Source: Perognathus longimembris pacificus (Eukaryota; Chordata; Mammalia; Rodentia; Heteromyidae). Taken from it: a DNA stretch of 64,000 bases. The stretch is from positions 12,545,086 to 12,609,085 of the forward strand of contig NC_063188.1 in the NCBI RefSeq assembly GCF_023159225.1, written 5' to 3'. The notes under the pieces are model-generated. The model searched no databases. It saw only the letters and a program-made list of their open reading frames with translations, and had not been told where the DNA came from. Shown in pieces: positions 26,401-41,400 of the stretch. Each line of letters begins with the position of its first letter. The first letter of the stretch is position 1. Made by a program: the position numbers and the translations under genes.

Positions 26401-29400
26401 TAGTCTTCATCCTTCGTAGTGTGGAAGTGTCACCAGTGGTAAGCACAGACACCCCAGAGGGAAGCCTGGACTCAGGGAGCACAGAAACATCTTCAGAAGC
26501 AAACATAGATGAGGCCATTGTGGAAGCAGCACTACAAGTTGATGGGAGGGTGAAGGAGAGCAAAGAGATACTATCTCAGCAAAGTGGGGAAATGACCCCC
26601 AAAAAGCAGCCTGAAAGCACCTGCAAGTATTTTCTATTGATATATTTTCTATTAAAATGAATGCAGGGCTGGGGATATGGCCTAGTGGCAAGAGTGCCTG
26701 CCTCATATACATGAGGCCCTGGGTTCGATTCCCCAGCACCACCTATACAGAAAATGACCAGAAGTGGTGCTGTGGCTCAAGTGGCAGAGTGCTAGCCTTG
26801 AGCAAAAAGAAGCCAGGGACAGTGCTCAGGCCCTGAGTCCAAGCCCCAGGACTGGCAAAAAAAAAAAAAAAAGAATGCAGTTCATTGTATAGATCTTGGT
26901 AGATTGGATTTCAAAACATAAATGACATTATTTATAAAAAGTGTATCTAATTTCTAAGGTCCTAGCTACTCAGGAGACTGAAATCAGTTCAAAGTATCCA
27001 AAAAAAGCTAAAAATACAGGCATGACTCAAGTACCAGAGCTCTAGCCTTGACTTAACAAAAAGCCAAATGAAAGCATATGGCCCTGAGTTCAAGCCCCTG
27101 GTACCAGCACCCAAAAAAAAGACATCTAATTCCCCCCCAAAGAGAATATTATTAAGTAGCAGAACAGTGAAAAATGTAACCGTTTATAGGAGTTACTTCT
27201 AAACTCTTTTTTTTTCTCAAATTTTTATTATCAAACTGACGTACAGTGAGGTTACAGTATCATACGTTGGGCATTGGATACATTTCTTGTACTTCTAAAC
27301 TCTTAAAGAAATGTTTTCGACAAATGCTCTAAGTCCTTAATTAAGATTTAGAAATACAAGATTTTGAATTTAAAAGTCTGTGAAATTATTTTTGTGAGCT
27401 ACTAGAATTGTGGGATAGCATTTGCTAGTATATAAGAAAGTATTTTTTTGCCTGTTTTTTTTTTTAACTGGGGGTTTCAGGAATTACAATTGTATTTTGT
27501 TCCGAATATCTTTCTCTTAATAAGAAGCAAGCTGTAGCAAAAATAATTGCTAATTTCTGACTGCATTGATCTGTTCAGAAACCAGAAATCAGAATTCATC
27601 CCATAAGTTCTCTCATGAAGAAACATCCAAATATTCCTAGTTATTTGCTACCTTCAACTGTGACTCGATGGCCATCAGCTTCTCTAGGAAATACGTTGTA
27701 AGTAGCCTATTTTAACTATTCCTCAGAGGTGTCTTACCAGGACAAATTCCATGTCAGTGTTTCATAAGGGAAATAACACAAACATAAAGGGAAAAAAACT
27801 AATAGCAGATTTACTTTCGCCTATTACAAAAAGTTCCCAGATGGGGCTGGGGATATGGCCTAGTGGCAAGAGTGCTTGCCTCATATACATGAGGCCCTGG
27901 GTTCAATTCCCCAGCACCACATATACAGAAAATGGCCAGAAGTGGCGCTGTGGCTCAAGTGGCAGAGTGCTAGCCTTGAGCAAAAAGAAGCCAGGGACAG
28001 TGCTCAGGCCCTGAGTCCAAGCCCAGGACTGGCAAAAAAAAAAAAAAAAAAGTTCCCAGATGATATCATTATCTCTTAGTATTAAGATGTGATCGTTTTA
28101 TGAAATTGTATACTAAAAATTAACATACATATGTTACTTTTTCACAGAAGACGACTCCAAAGCCACTACCCTCTCCCAGTTCTACCACATACACCCAAAT
28201 TTGCACACGCACCCTCACCATACAGCCTGGCATCTTTTCGGCCCAATATTGTACCACCAGCTGCATTAAGAAAAAAAAGAGACACAGTTTTTAGAGCCAC
28301 AAACAAATCCGAGGCTCTAAACCAACAGGTCATGAGCAGTGAAAGTAAGTTTATTTCAGCAGTATAGAAAATCTTCAGGTACTTTGGGAATGATCAATTT
28401 CATGTTGTTCTCCAATTGAGAGGACATTAGGGAGTGGGTAGTCTCGTACTCACGGGTCTTCAGGACTATTTTCTTTGTTTGTCCTCGCCAAGGTTTCTTA
28501 CTCTACTCGCCCCCCCGCTTTGTTTTGGAATATCCATGTTTGGGAAACCACACTTAAAGGCATAGTTTGGATAAAAGTTTGGTCTAGGTAATCCCTATGG
28601 GCACTTCCATCTCTAATATTGGATAGGTTAAGAGGCAACATATCTAGCCTTTGCCATATAAGCAGGTTTTCATTAAGACATGTAGGTCTGTTTCCATATA
28701 AAGGCCATAACATTTGGTGCCTTGTGTTGGATGCTATGCCACATGTTTGTTGTTACTGTTTTTCCTATCACCTGCATTCTTATATCTTAAGATAGTACTT
28801 AATTTCAGACACATGAGAAATGTTGCTGTTTTAAGGACTTCCAGAATTTTTATTTATTTATTTATTTATTTATTTATTTTTGGCCAGTCCTGGGCCTTGG
28901 ACTCAGGGCCTGAGCACTGTCCCTGGCTTCTTCCCGCTCAAGGCTAGCACTCCGCCACTTGAGCCACAGCGCCGCTTCTGGCTGTTTTCTGTATATGTGG
29001 TGCTGGGGAATCGAACCTAGGGCCTCGTGTATCCGAGGCAGGCACTCTTGCCACTAGGCTATATCCCCAGCCCCAGAATTTTTATTATGAATTATAAACT
29101 GAACCATATTTGTCCTACTTAGCACAGATGATATAGAGATGTTGCATTACAAATGATTAATATGGAGTTTATTTAAAATAGATATTAGTGAGGTGGAGGT
29201 GTGGCTCACATGGTGGAACACTAGTGAAAAAGCCAAGCAAGAGTGTGCGGCCCTGAGTTCAAACCCCAGTACTGGTATAAAATAAAGGCATTAATTACAT
29301 AGATTATCATATTATAATATGTCCCTATGTACTCACTTATTTTTACTGATAGTCTTCATTTTATGTTATTCATACTTAGCCACTTTATGATAACCCAATG

Positions 29401-32400
29401 TATACACTTCAGGGGAACAGTACTGAGAATGATGCGCAAATTCACATACATAGGCCTGTTGAATTTTGGGTTATTTAAGATTCTTCATTTGGACCAGAGG
29501 AAAGCTTGGCTTCCACCATATTTAATATATTTTAATCTTTTTCCATAGGGTAATTTGATGGAGCTATCTCAAAATGGGGTATATGCTCTTGTTGGAAAGA
29601 AACAAAATGCTAATTGAAAGATAAGTTGAGGTTTTGAATAAAGCACCTATAGTCTGATTGCAGTTGATAAATATTAGCCTATGCACATATTGTTTGATGT
29701 TTTAAATGTTGTAGGTTGTGTTGTACTTTATTGGGCTGCAAGACAGTAAGTTCCTTAAACTAACAGTTTCTCATGTTTAAACTAGACTCTCATAATAAAA
29801 AATCATCAAGAACTCCAAATATGGATGCAGCTACAACTTCGGCCAAAAAATACCAGGGAGAAAAAAGACGAGGTCACCAAGAAGTGGGGATGCCAAGGTC
29901 AGCATAAACACCCTCCTCTTTTAGACACTAAACTTTCCCCCCGGGTTACAGGTTTTCAGAGTAAGTGACTTAAGTGAGGATCAGAAGTCTCTCATTGCCT
30001 TCTAAACCATTACATGATAGGAAGCATTTAAAGGCTTTGTATCTGGCTGAGCAGAGAGGGCTCTCATGTCTCCACACACCATTTTTAGGTTCTCTATGTC
30101 ATATGCCAATTAAAGATTTTAAGAGGTTTCCAAAAGACACTAAAACGTTTACGGCCCTCTTTACAGTAGCACGTCACATTTCTGTTTCCATTCAGGAGGC
30201 CAGTCCCTTTTTTTATTAAAGAAAGAAAAACGTGTAAGTTTAGGATTTGTAAACATGGAAATTACCGTTATTCTTGTTGCACGTTAGCTGCTTGCTCCAT
30301 GACACTTGAATCTTATCAGGCCAGTAAGTCACTGCTGGAGGACATCATACAAACATCACACAGTCCAGCCTGAAAGCAAGGATCTTGCTCTTCCATCACA
30401 ATACCTATGTTACGTTGAGCCCTATAATGTAAACATTGGTCCACTTTCTACATGGGAATTTTGACCGTACTGCCATTATTTTCAACTATTATGTATTTTT
30501 TAAAAAATACAACCCCAGATTTCCCATCTACTTTATATAGGCTTGGAGAAAAGAGGAAAAAGGGGTCATTTGAAATAGCAAAAAATTATAACTAGAAAAA
30601 TAGTATCCATAGTCTCATATAAACAAATTGCAAATTGAGCAAATGAAAGCACTGAATACTGGAGCACTATTTATAGACTATGATCTAAATGACTGGTTAT
30701 CCCCAGATGAGACTTAACTATGAGCACACAAAAATGAAACCTTGTACAGGGATTTCCATCTCCAAAACTGTTAGGACTGATCACTTTTCTCTTGTGTGTA
30801 TGGGTGTATGTTCTTAAGGTAAAGTACTTCATAGGAATAAACCCTGTCTAGTTACATGGAAAATGTAGTATATCTGGCACCCATGTAAATCGTTACTAGT
30901 CACAAGCAATTTCACCATGAACACTCACATACTACTGTAAATTGTATATGATAATGACCAGGGGAAATTCTAAGTCATTTTTTTAATTCTTGGTGTTATT
31001 AGGAAATCTACCACCATGGGAGAGAGATCTACTGAACGGATGGCGTTAGCAAAATGGGAAGAACCAAGGAAAAGCAAAGCAAAAACAAACAGAGGACATT
31101 CATCTGAAAAATCAGGACGTAAAGTATCACAGGTTTGTTAGATTATGTTACATGATATCACTGCAGGTCATCTAAAGCCAACTTGGCAAATGTCCCACAA
31201 TAGTTCATAAGGGCATTTCACACAAGCAGAAAGTTGCAGATTCTGGATGACCAGTCTTTTAGTTCAAAATTCTAATTGCTTGCACAGATTGAGTGTGCCA
31301 GGTACGTTTTGCCCATCTTGCCTTTGGTGGCGCCACACGGGGCATTGATCTGCCCCTCCCACTCCCTAACAGGGAAGAAGGGGAGACAAGCTAAATGCCT
31401 CATTTTTCCAAACCAAATTCTCAAGGTAGGTAATCCCCACAGCCCAGACTTTACTCATTTTGAATTATTGTTATTACTCACTTTATATTCTCAGTGTTAG
31501 CATATCATTCATTAAAACTGCTTATCTAGAAGGGCCATAAAATAGAAAGTAACCTTTATGAATCTTCTAAAGATTAGAGAAATATAGAAAATTTGGCTCC
31601 TTTCCTTATGTCAGTAGATAGCTCCACAGTTATTGAAATTAAATGACATTTTTTGTCAAATTTCCTAGAAAAGGGAATGCTAAAATAAAACTCAGGAAGC
31701 TCTCTCCTCTTGTTCACCATATCTCTCTTTCTCATGAGCCCTTAGGGGCCGTTACAGCAATACTTCAATAAATGAAACTTCTGATGATCATTGGAGCAAA
31801 ATGGCTTCAGTCTGGTAGGAGTTGGTAGAAATTAGTGTTTTTCGACATTGGTCTGGAATGTGTATCAAGTATGGTCAGAAATACAAGTCTGAGAAGCCAA
31901 GATGCAGACTTTTAAGCCAGAGATGAATTTTGTACAACCCATGATTCATCTGGAAGCCAAGGACAAGGCCAAGACAAATGTGCCTTGAGGCCTCCCTGTC
32001 ACTGAGGATAGCTACAACTTTGTTCACCTTGTGCAGTGAATGGATTTCTTCCATAGAAAACATCTCTCTACTGTGTCCTGTCTTCTCTTTTTAGTAACAA
32101 AAGCTCTGGACAATGTGGCATCATTAAGGTACATTAATTTCGTTAACATCAGCATTAGGAATGGTCTAAAATCCTATCGAAATTAATTGGTCTGCAGTGA
32201 TATATGCATGGCCTAAGTAATGAATCTCTTCTGGGTATGTTCACTAGGAATATGAAGTTGTTATTTGAGTGCTTATGTTATGATAGCAAGTACAACTATT
32301 TTCATTCATTGCATTAATATACCTGACTTGGATTGGAAAAGGAGAATTTGGATAAAGTTGTGGTTTGGGAAAAATTGCTGATATCCAACTTCAGTTCCAC

Positions 32401-35400
32401 TGGATTTTCATCTGTTTTCAGGCTTGAATTTTATTTCCCTTTAAATAGAGAGTTGAGGAAATAATAGTGGAAGAGGGAGAGCAAGACACTTGAAAACCTC
32501 AAAAGTATCTACCAGCAGAGTTCAAGGATTCTTATTATTTCCTATTCATGACAGCTTTGCTCATTTTTACCCATCTTCTGATAATGAAATAAAGTATCCC
32601 ATTTGCATTTCTCCAACCATTTAAAAAACTAGAACATGTTTTATCTCTCCAGTTTGCCCTAATGTTTTCTTATCTGTAAAATGCTTAGGCCTTTCATCCT
32701 TTTCATTCTTTTTTTATATATAGTTCTTTGAATACAGCTTTTTTTGTTGTTGTGTAGATACCTTCTTCTAGTTTATGGCTTGTCCTCTTGTAATCTTCTG
32801 CAGGATAAAAGGTCCTGATGTTAATAGTCTTTATCAATATCTTCCAATAACTATCAAAGTCAAGTGCTTTCTTTCTCATATGCTTTCTGGCCATTTGGAA
32901 ATATACTTTGGTGATGTGTCTTTTCAAGTGATTTACCCATTTACTTAGTTTGTCACCTGCCTGTTTCTTACCAACAACCTACAAGTTGTTTTGACTTATA
33001 GTTATGAGTCCTTTGGTTATATGTATTACAGGAATCTTTCCCCATGTTATAATTTGTTCTTCATTTTAATGAACTCACATTCATTTAACAATGAATGCTT
33101 TTTTGGGGGGGGGAGGCGTCTGTTCAGTAAATTACCCCCCATCATGTCTTTTGATGAAAAACATACGTTCAAGTCTTGTTTTCTCTAGATTTTGAGCTCT
33201 TGACATTTCGTTACAAAATTGATATACAATTTGTACTTTCCCACTTGCAGTCATTCCTACCATTAAGTAGCATGAGAATGTACAATAGAAATGTCATTGG
33301 TGAAAAGTGCTGGTAGTCACCATCTCAAAGTCCATTCAATCCAACAAGTTTGGCTTGGAGCAGCAGCCAAGAACCTTTTAGCTCTATACTGACTGATTCC
33401 ACCCAGGCTTCCATTACCAAGCAAGCAGAGGACAAACAGAGCTCAAAGCTGTAGCTGTAGTTTTGGGACTTTTGCTCAGGGAAATATTTCATTCCTAATA
33501 ATTTTTCCCTTAACTGAAAGGTACCACAAGGGCCATCTGCTTTTATCCCCTGTCGATTGTTGGGGCTAAAGGGATTTTTTTTTAACCTTTTATATGAAAT
33601 GCCAAAAGTTAGCTATCACTCCAGTTTCAAAATCTGATTTCTTTGAAACTCTAAGCCAGAATAATCAAATAGTATGTGCAGTATGGTTTTCTTTTTTAAT
33701 CACAGGTTCCAGCAGTAACATCTAGCAGCGGCTCATCTGATGACAATGTGGCTGATGGACCACAAATAGATCGCCTGACACTTGCCGGTCAGTTTGCTGC
33801 TAATGCTTCTATCCGTAACTGTTTAGGAGCTGGGCTTCTTTAGCTTCTCCCCAGGGCTCCTCCACACTGAGCTTTGTGTTTCTCTGTGTTTAACTTTACA
33901 ATCTGCAAAAGAGAAAGCTAATGTTGTCTTACTCCTAGGAGAACCTTGAGGTTTCAGTGAGATCAATCTAATAATGATAGTGTCTGACATGTAGAAAGCT
34001 CTCAAATATTAGCAGCTGCTGGCAATTATTTTACAGATCATGCTAGTAGACTAGTGGTAGCCACTTTTTCTCCATTAAATACGGGGATTGTTGGCATTTC
34101 AGAGCTGAAGGCCTCAGAAGGCTTACATGATTTCCTCTAAGTAGAATAACACTTTTGGTCATGGGGCTTGAACTCAGGGTCTGTGTGCCATCACTGAGCT
34201 CTCTCGCTCAGGGCTCTACTGGTTTGGCCCACTTCTGGTTTTCCAGTGATTAGTTGGAGATAAGAGTCTCATAGACTTTCCTGCCTGGGTTGGCATTTAA
34301 CTCCGACCCTCAGACCTCAGCCTCCTTTATAGGTATGAGCCACCAGTGCCTGGCTAGAATAACAATTTGAATTTCACTCAAAAATAACATTTGGGTCATG
34401 GTAGGAATGCCCTCTAAAATGTGTTGTTCACTCCCTACAAGTAAAAAACACTTTATAATAGTAGGAATTGGTATTTGAGAAAATACTTCACCCATATTTA
34501 TCTTCAAAATAAATGTTGAAATAGGTAAACCAGGTGTTCTATACTGCTCTGGGGATGGAGAGATAAAAATCACAGCTCTCAGCTTCAAAGACAAACACAT
34601 AAGAAAACACTCATACTTGCACACAAGGTGATTAAACAAGGGTTAAAAGAAGTTTAGTCAATTGCAATGAGAACACAGTGGCAGAAGCCCTTGGCTTAGC
34701 AGAGTACAAATTTGCTAAGTGGGCAATCACACATGGGCAAGAAGCAAGAAGCAACCCTGTACTCTGGCTGTCTTTCCTAGCAAAGGACAGGGGCACTTCC
34801 TTAATGGTAGCCACTTTGTGCACTGAGATCATATGAGTGCGTGTTTATTGGTCAGCACTCAGGCCAAAACTCAGGCTTGTGAAGCAGTTTAGGACTGGCT
34901 CGGCCAGGATTCCCAGAGTGCTGCGCGCCTGTCACTTCCTGCCTAGACAGGCCCACCTTTCTTTGGTCACATCAAAATCAGAGCTTTCACTTTTGTTTTG
35001 TCGCTGAAACTTGACTTTGGTTTAATTTTGCTTAATTTTCTTCCTTAGAAAAACTGGAAATGTACTATAAAAACATGGTGAAACCTCAAAAGCTGCTGTT
35101 TTTACATTCAGAAGCAAATGACCTTCAGGAGAGGAAAAAAGTCTATTTTCACAAATATGTAACAACATTTGGAGAAAAGGGTACAGAAATTGAGTCTCTT
35201 GCTCAACCATCAACTTCACGGTGAGACATTCATTGAGCTTGTTGTTTGCACATAACAAACACATATCAAGCATGTGCCATAAAAGAAACATAATGCCAAC
35301 AATGTTTTCTTTATCTTCATTTTATTTATTTTTGAGTTCTTGTGGTAGGTATTAAGTTGTACGTATACTGAATTTTGTTGATACTCGCCTTCTATTATGC

Positions 35401-38400
35401 TCTTATTAACTTCCTCTATTTTCCTCTTTCTACATCCCTAGTAGAGTAGTCCTTTTACATTCAAGACTTTGTTTTGTTATCTTTCACTCCTAGCTTCCAC
35501 AAATGTTGAACAAACACGAGATCCTTCTCTTTGTATGACTAGCTTATTTTACTTGACATTATGATCTCCAGTTCCATATAGCTCCATATATTTTTTCCAG
35601 GAAAATAATTCCGTTTTTCTTAGTGGCTGAGTAAAACTTGATTGGATGGATGAATAGTTAGATAGCCATATATTCTTTGGGGGAGTGGTATTTCCACTTG
35701 AACTCTAGGCATCATAGCTGGTGTTATATATCTTGGACCACATTGCTGCTTATTTTCTGGTTAACTGGTGATAGGAATCTTGTACACTTATCTGAGCTGG
35801 CTCTGAACTTTGAGTCTCAGAGCTCAGCCTACTAAATAAAGATTAGAGAACCACCCACAACCAGATATAGTCTACATTTTCTTTATCCATTCATTGGTTG
35901 ATGAGTACCTAGATTAAGTTAATAAACTGGCAATTGTCAATAGTGCAGCAATAAATATAAGCATAGAGATATCTCCACAGTAGTTTGCCTGATTCTTTTG
36001 AGTATATACCCAGAAGTGGTATGCCTAGATCTTTCTGAGAAGACTCCATATTGATTCCCATAATACAGAGTAGAACATTCCTGGAAGAGCTCCTTTTTCT
36101 CTAGGTCCTTTCCAGCATTTGTTATTTGTTTACTTTATTCTGGATGGAGTGAGGTGGAATTTGAGTGTATTTCTCATCTGCATTTCCCCAATAGATGAGG
36201 GTCTTGTGCATTTCTTCATGTGTTTATTGGCCATTGTAATTCTTCATTTGAAAAGTGTCAGTCTGTTCATATGACCATTTATCAAGTGGATTGTTTAAGT
36301 ATAAATTTTGAGTGTATTTCTCATCTGCATTTCCCCAATAGATGAGGGTCTTGTGCATTTCTTCATGTGTTTATTGGCCATTGTAATTCTTCATTTGAAA
36401 AGTGTCAGTCTGTTCATATGACCATTTATCAAGTGGATTGTTTAAGTATAAATTTAAGTTTGTGAGCTCTGGATATTTTGAATCTTAATCTTCTACCAGA
36501 TGAATATGTGACAAAAATTTTCTTCCATTCTATAAACTCTCTTCACTCTATTATTTCTTTTATTGTGCAGAAGTTTTAGTAATTTTATAAAATCCAATTT
36601 GTTAGTTCCTATTCTTCTTTCCTGATCTATTAGAGCCTATTTAGAAAGCTTTTATCCACGTCTATATTTTCAAGTATATTATGTTTCCCCATAGTAGTGT
36701 CAATGCTTCAGTCTTTCACAGTTATTTTTAATCCATTTTGAGTGGATTTTTATTTTTATAATTCTTTAATTTGAACTCATGGCCTTGTGCTCCCTTAGCT
36801 TACTTGATCAACTGGCACTTTACCACTTGAGCCTCACATCTAGTATGGATTCTTATTAGTTATTTGGAATACAGTCTCATAAAATTTTTCTGCCCGTCCA
36901 TCCTCTGACACTCTGCCTCATGAGTAGTTTAGGATTAATGACACAAGCCACTAACACTCCACTAGTCTGCAAATATCTTTTGTATTTATATTCATTAAAA
37001 AATTGGTCCATTGTCTTTCTTTATTGTTCTGTCCTTATGCAGTTTTGATATTAAGATACTAATGGCTTCATAGAATAAGTTTTAAAATGTTAATTCCCTT
37101 CCTGTTTTGTGGAATACTTTGAAGAAAGAAGATTGGTGTTAACTCTTCTTTAAGTGTCTGGAAGAGTTTAGCAGTGAATCTAACTGGTCCCGGGATTTTC
37201 TTTGTTAGTTTTTTTTAAAACCATTACCATTTCTTTGTACTTTCTTGGCTTTTAATTTAGTAGGTCGTATATGTCTAGAAATTTATCTATTACTTCTACA
37301 TTTTCCACTTCACTAGAGTTAGCTTTTCAAAAACATTCCTTAGTGATTATCTAGATTTCAGTGGTATCTGGTATGGTATGACTTCTTTTAGATCTAATTT
37401 TACTAATTTGTGTCTTACTCTTTGGTTAGTTTGGCTGAAGGTTTGTTAATCTTGTTTACCCTTTTAAAGACATTGGTGCTTGCTATTTTTGCCATTCAGT
37501 TTGATCTATTTCAGCTCTTCTAATGCTATATATGGGCTGAGGATGGCGTTCAGTCAAGAATTAATTGTTGGCTTCAAGACTGCATTCCCTTTAGAAGTTG
37601 ATACTAGGATTCACTGATGGCCATAAGGAGCCTATGAGTCTGACAGATTCCCACTTGTTCCACATGCCACTCCAGTTTATGTCCCCAGAGGCATACAAAC
37701 CTAAAGTTCTCTCCAAATGATTTGGAGAACGGGACAAGAAAAAAAGACCTTCACTGGAGGAGTATAAAAGAGTGAAACCAGAATTTTCATGCTGATCTGA
37801 GTACTTTCAGACATCACTCAACCACCCTTTGGGTGGCAGCCGATTGGTGAAATCAAATAATACTATGGGACTTGTGTTCAGGGTTCTCAGTCCTGCCTAA
37901 CAGCAAACCTCTCACAGATGGTATAACTTCCAAGAGGCCAAGTAATTAACCAGCTTTTTTTGGTCAATGGTGATCCTGAAGTGATAGTGCTGACTCCTCT
38001 TTACAGAGTAGGGTCACTATTATTGCCCTTATTCCATGCTATTTAAGCTTCTCATCAGTTCTACTACCTACACGTGATCATTCTCCTCTCCATAACCACT
38101 TTCCTGGCCAGCTCCCACACAGATACCGTGGCTGGGTGTCCTGAAGCTGCCTAAGTTGCAGTTGTTTCTTATTTTTAGATGCCCCATAATAGCTCAACCT
38201 CAAACAGTAGGCCCTCTCTCAACACAACACATGGCTTTTGCTCTCTGAGCTATGGCAAATGCCAAAATGTGTTTCTTCTCCAACACTAGCCTGTCACAAT
38301 GTTGTACCAAATCCCCACACTATATTTGAAGCCTATGAGAACTCTGGGTTTCTCTTATAGCGAAGACTCCCAGTCTATTGTCACTAGGTTTATTGAGCTT

Positions 38401-41400
38401 ACTTACTGGTTGTAACGTTGACTTTCGTCTCCCCGTCCCTGGATCCAGGCTCGAGTTACAGGTCATTTGCAATTAGCTTCCATTATCTATATATTTTTTT
38501 ATTAATTAAAGTTTGTTGACAAGGTGTTGTGCGAAAGGGGTACAGTTACATAATAAGGCAGTGAGTACATTTCTTCTGATATCTTACACCCTCGTTTTTC
38601 TTTCCTTTCCTTAGATCAGGTAGGCATATATACGATACCCAGTGTACCAAAATCATATACAGTAACCACATAGTGTACGCCAAAGGAAAATCACCTAGAA
38701 CTTTAAATGTAACGTCAACAATAGAATCCTCCTGTGTCCTTCTCTTGGAGTTGTTTTTGCTTATACATAATGTAAGGTCACTGACCCAAACCTGTGGAAA
38801 TACCATTTGACAAGAAGTTTTTTGTTTCACAGACCTGGTCTATACTGTCCTCCACCCCCCCCCCAAAGTTATATATCAAGGAGACCATGCCCCTCTGTTC
38901 TCTGTGTTCTAGGCTTGCCTCACTCAACATTATTTGTTCAAGCTCTGACCATTTCCCTGTGAATACCAATATTTTATCATTTTTAATTGCTATGTAGTAT
39001 TCCATTGTGTATAGGTACCACATTTTTTGGATCCATTCATCTGTAGAGGGGCATCTGGGTTGTTTCCATATTTTGGCTATTGTGAATTGTGCAGCAATAA
39101 ACATGGAAGTGCAGATGTCTTTTTGATATCCTGAGACCTTTTGTTCAGGATAGATGCCTAGAAGTGGTATGGCTGGGTCAAAGATAGGTCTATGTCGAGT
39201 TTTTTGAGGAACTTCCATACTGTTCTCCAAAGTGGTTGTACTAATTTGCACTCCCACCAACAATGGAGAAGGGTTCCTCTTTCCCCGCACCCCCTCCAGC
39301 ATTCATTGTTGCCTGAGTTCAGAGTATAGGCCAGTCTAACTGGAGTGAGGTGGTATCTCAGGGTTGTTTTTATTTGCATTTACTGCCAGGGATGTTGAAC
39401 ATTCCCTTATATGATTTTTTGCTATTTTTATCTCTTCTATTGTGAAGTCTCTCTTTAGCTCCTTTGCCCATTTCCTAACTGGTTTACTGGGCTTGGAGGG
39501 GCTTAGTTTTTTGAGTTCTCTGTAGATGACAGATATTAGGCCTTTGTCTGTTGCAGTGCTGGTAAAGATCCTTTCCCATATGGTTGGCTGTCTTTGTAGT
39601 TTGCTGGCTATGTCTTTAGCTGTGCAGAAACTTTTTATTTTGTAGTAGTCCCATTTGTCGAGACTCTCCCCTATCTGTTGTGCCCCCGGGACTCTATTCA
39701 GGAAGTTCCTTCCTGTGCCTATAAGTTCTAGCATCTTTCCTACTCTGTCCTTCAGTAGTTTCAAGGATTCAGGTCTGATGTTGAGGTCCTTGATCCATTT
39801 TGAGTTGATCTTAGTGCATGGTGATAAGCTAGGGTCCACTTTGAGTTTTTTACATGTGACTGCACAGTTTTCCCAGCACCAGTAGTTGAAGAGGCTCTGT
39901 TTATTCCATTGTATGTTTTTAGTTCCTTTGTCGAATATCAGCTGACTGTAAGAGTGCGGTTTTATTTCTGGGTCTTCTATTCTATTCCATTGATCTTCAG
40001 GTCTGTTTTTATACCAATACCAGGCTATTTTTGTTATGATGGCTCTATAGTAGAGCTTGAAGTCTGGTATTGTGGTACCTCCTGCACTGCTTTTTTTGCC
40101 TAGAATTGCTTTGGCTATTCTAGGTCTTTTGCTGTTCCATATGAATTTATGGGTTGTTTTCTCTATTTCAGTGAAGAATGTAGCTGGGATCTTGATGGGG
40201 ATTGCATTGAATTTGTATAACATTTTGGGCAATATGGCCATTTTCACTTTATTGATTCTGCCTACCCATGAGCATAGGAGGTCTTTCCATCTCCTTGTGT
40301 CGTCTTTGATTTCCCTTTTCATATTTTTATAGTTCTCATTAAATAGATCATTCACGTCTTTAGTTACATTAATCCCTAGGTAATTTATTCTTTTTTAGCT
40401 ATTGTAAATGGTATTATTTCCATAATTTCCTTTTCTGCTTGTGCATTGCTGGTATATAGAAAAGCTGCTGATTTTTGTGGGTTGATTTTGTATCCTGCTA
40501 CTTTGCCAAAATGGTGTATTAGATCTAGGAGTTTGTGGACTGAGTTTTTTGGGTCCTTCAAATATAAGATCATGTCATCTGTGTATAGGGATAGTTTGAT
40601 TTCTTCTTTGCCAATGTGGATCCTTTGATGTCCTCCTCTTGCCTTATTGCTATGGCTAGGGATTCCAGCACTATGTTGAATAGAAGTGGGAAGAGTAGGC
40701 ATCCTTATCTTGTTCCTGAGTTTAGGGGAAATGGTTTTACTTTCTCCCTATTTAATATGATGTTAGCAGTTGGTCTGTTTTATATGGCTTTTATTGTTTT
40801 AAAGAATGTTCCCTCTATTCCTGTTCTCTCCAGAGCTTTTAACATGTATGGTTATTGTAGTTTGTCAAAGGCTTTTTGGGCATTGGCTGAGATGATGATG
40901 TGGTTCTTGGTCTTAGTTCTGTTGATGTGGTGAATTAGGTTTAGTGATTTGCGGATGTGGAACCATCCTTGCGTCTGTGGGATGAAGCCTACTTGGTCAT
41001 GATGTATGATTTTCTTGATCAGTTTCTGGATCCTGTTAGCTAATACTTTGTTGAGGAGCTTTGCATTTGTGTTCATTAGTGATATTGGTCTGTAATTTTC
41101 TTTTTTTGTTGGGTCTTTGCCTGGTTTGGGGATGAGTATAATATTAGCTTCATAGAATGAGTTTGGGATTTCTCCCTCTGTTTCTGTTTTGCGGAAGAGT
41201 TTGGGGAGTATTGGTATTAGCTCCTCACTAAAGGTTTATAGAATTAATTGGTGATTCCATCCGGGCCTGGGCTTTTCTTTGTTGAGAGGCTCTTGATTAC
41301 CTCCTGTATCTCTCTGTAAGTTATTGGTTTATTTAATTGATTTATTGCTTCTTGATTCAGTTTGGGCAGGTTATACTTCTCTAGAATTGATCCATTTCTG

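Noticed and set aside
26667..26760. tRNA-like A and B boxes in many places (gatatggcctagtggc, gggttcgattcc)
   Set aside because: They are the internal promoters of ID-derived SINEs, not tRNA genes: no acceptor stem closure and all have A-rich tails.
27208..27290. Potential regulatory T-rich block in a MAP7D3 intron
   Set aside because: It matches the antisense L1-A-type 3' end (caaactgacgtacag, catacgttgggcattgg), so it is a short L1 fragment.
30540..30595. Possible second decayed coiled-coil exon (acceptor tatatag, then RLGEKRKKG) in MAP7D3
   Set aside because: The similarity to LRRLAREQREKEEE is only a few charged residues, and an in-frame stop follows with no clear donor.
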